NCBI GenBank assembly: GCA_949752745.1 | Contig: OX457027.1 | Span: 81,771,214 to 81,835,213 of the forward strand | Length of the DNA stretch: 64,000 bases | From: Protula sp. h YS-2021 | Taxonomy: Eukaryota; Annelida; Polychaeta; Sabellida; Serpulidae | Reading direction: 5' to 3' | Shown: one piece after another, positions 62,556 to 64,000 of the stretch | Layout: each line of letters begins with the position of its first letter | Numbering within the stretch: the first letter of the stretch is position 1 | Notes under the pieces: model-generated | Told to the model about the DNA's origin: nothing | Database searches by the model: none | The model's input: the letters and a program-made list of their open reading frames with translations, nothing else | Made by a program: the position numbers and the translations under genes

Positions 62556-62839
62556 AGAAGGTTTATGATCGGGAAAATTTTCCTCATATACATGATTGAC
62601 AGGTCATGTGACACATGATTGACAGGTCATGTGACACATGATTGACAGGTCACGTGACGAATGACGTCATGATGACGTCATTGACACGGGCGCGCGCTTT
62701 AATATCTGTTTCAGAACACCCTATGACGTCATTATGGCGTCACTGTGCTTGAACTCTCATGAGAGTTCTAGCACACCTCCTGACGTCATGATGACGTCAC
62801 TTCCTGTGCTTGAACTCTCGTTTTCTCCCTACTTATCGT

Positions 62840-64000
62840 TTTGGTGTTGTTCTGAGTTTTATTAGTGTGGCATTAAACGGCCAGAGTGCTTATCAATCCC
62901 TCTAGCAGCGCTGGAAAATGACAATGACAAAAACCAATAACAAACATAAATAAATATATAAATAAATGATTTTAAACACGTACTCTATATTAGATGTTTT
63001 TTGCGGCAAAAGCAGGTGCAGTCCGAAATGCGTGCACTCAATTCAGCCTGGCACTCAATGTGACCCCCAACACACCACTGATATAGAAGCAAAAGCCTAT
63101 AAGGCGCCCATATATATATATATATATATGGCTTGGTAACTACCGTTTTAAGAAAGTCGCGGCATGGCAACGTGAGCTCGTTCTCACTAAGTCTATACGT
63201 GAACAACTGTATCTAAATGCTGGCTATGCATAAGAAAGCTCAAAACAAAAATAATCCAAAGAGCAGGGATCTATGGAATGACGTTTTAATATTTAATGCT
63301 TATTTTTCATATCAAAATATAATTAAAGATATCACTAAATCAACGCAGATCTCCTTATTTTATGTTTTGTTACCAACAATTCACTTTCAGGTGGCAGCTA
63401 GAAACTCGTCCCGCTAGAGAAATGTTAAACACTTGACAAAAATTAAAACGCAAAAATACTTCCTTCAATGAGTTATTTCTTGAATAATATATTGCAAACA
63501 ACACAGCCTGAATACGTCTTAGCCGAGTAGTGTTTGGTTGTTGTTGACTTAAAGTTTATTGACTGATCAGGCATACGCCTTGTTATCTATCTACGCAGTG
63601 AGAGCTCGCACAAAGCTCACTGAGGAAATGTGTATTCTGTGCTGTCGTTAAATGCTACGCATTTATTTGCAAAAAATACACTCTTTTCACATGGCGTTTT
63701 AACAAAGAAAACGAAATCAAAGACGAAAATAAAAAATGACATGCACATGTTCAGATCAAGCTCTTCATAAGTCCAAAGTTTCATGGTCGTAGGGCCCATA
63801 GTGTCGGAGAAGAAGAAGACAAACAAAATCGGAAAAACTGTCAAGAAGGAAAAAAAGGACGAATTTTGCTCGCACAAATTCGTATAACCCTTGCAAGCCA
63901 AAGGCTTGTCAAGTGTTAATGATACTACTTAGGAATGTGTCACGGTTAAATACGTATTTTTTTTCACTTTTCGTGATCAAAGAAACATAATATTGTTTGG
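62840..64000. other. host flank, no gene seen
   Basis: AT-rich DNA beyond the TATCGT target copy. A short (AT)n lies at 63111-63129. The frame at 63617-63901 is Phe-rich with no domain I can name. Confidence 0.5.

Larger units (their letters stand above)
46049..62833. mobile_element. Polinton/Maverick element, near full-length
   Basis: Bounded by AGTAGGGAGAAAACGAGAG at both inverted ends and by perfect 6-bp target duplications TATCGT (46043-46048 and 62834-62839). The TIRs are 46049-47996 and 60743-62833. It encodes the hallmark set: protein-primed family B polymerase, DDE integrase, packaging ATPase, adenovirus-type protease, major capsid protein and a minor capsid remnant. Early-type genes (polymerase, PC4-like) are on plus and the morphogenesis array is on minus, converging near 53.3 kb. 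All large genes are open. The minor capsid gene looks internally deleted, so autonomous virion formation is doubtful even if transposition is possible. Confidence 0.97.
60743..62833 (-). repeat. Polinton right terminal inverted repeat
   Basis: Inverted match to 46049-47996. It is ~140 bp longer, mostly because of a ~195-bp tandem duplication at 61945-62335. It includes the satellite (60840-61300), GATCGATAA repeats (61325-61555), a TAA microsatellite (61622-61660), the minisatellite, the tRNA-like unit and the terminal ETS/CRE module. Confidence 0.93.

Noticed and set aside
63617..63901. Phe-rich 94-codon frame on minus
   Set aside because: Composition explained by AT-rich sequence. No motif.

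Overview
The window is eukaryotic genomic DNA, most likely from a marine invertebrate animal (mollusc-like is a guess; the species cannot be read from the sequence). The basis is intron-type signals next to a galactose-3-O-sulfotransferase-like gene, DIRS retrotransposons, tRNA-derived repeats, long homopolymer G/C runs, a dispersed GACCTTTGACCTTGACC-type repeat, and above all several Polinton/Maverick elements. About two thirds of the sequence is mobile DNA. I recognise only one ordinary host gene (25.4-26.9 kb, minus strand).

Layout. (1) 699-9365: an 8.67-kb non-autonomous Polinton-type element with 6-bp target duplications (TCTTGT) and ~3.3-kb inverted repeats. It carries only two convergent genes: a PC4-like ssDNA-binding protein and an acidic C2H2 zinc-finger protein. 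(2) 10933-12782: a 1.85-kb deletion derivative of the same class, with both genes truncated. (3) 12.8-28.7 kb: host DNA with microsatellites and minisatellites, an internally deleted DIRS element (about 17.3-22.0 kb) with a nested ~1-kb MITE, and the sulfotransferase gene. (4) About 28.7-36.5 kb: a longer, decayed DIRS element with gag, RT-RNase H and tyrosine recombinase relics on the minus strand. (5) 36995-44083: a third non-autonomous Polinton-type element (TSD CATATT) that is almost a perfect palindrome. Each arm carries a zinc-finger gene, and the right arm holds an inverted copy of ~1.1 kb of the left host flank. (6) 46049-62833: a 16.8-kb Polinton (TSD TATCGT) with protein-primed DNA polymerase, DDE integrase with chromodomain, FtsK/HerA-type packaging ATPase, adenovirus-type cysteine protease, major capsid protein, a damaged minor capsid gene, and small proteins including a family of PC4-like proteins.

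How it works together. The Polinton encodes its own replication, integration and virion-assembly functions. The three smaller elements keep only the ends and two regulatory or DNA-binding genes, so they look like satellites that would need integrase, polymerase and perhaps capsid from a full-length relative. All four families share terminal modules built from GGAAGTGACGTCA (an ETS-CRE-like composite) and CRE palindromes. The two large TIR pairs (elements 1 and 6) also share PBX/MEIS-like TGATTGACAG sites, tRNA-like sequences and a two-monomer satellite. The zinc-finger genes are preceded by a TATA box and an array of AACATGTT-core decamers that match or nearly match the p53-family half-site. 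The most unusual items are this two-gene satellite design, the host-flank capture in element 3, the chain of ATGA stop/start overlaps along the Polinton minus strand, and a TATA box that contains the polymerase stop codon.
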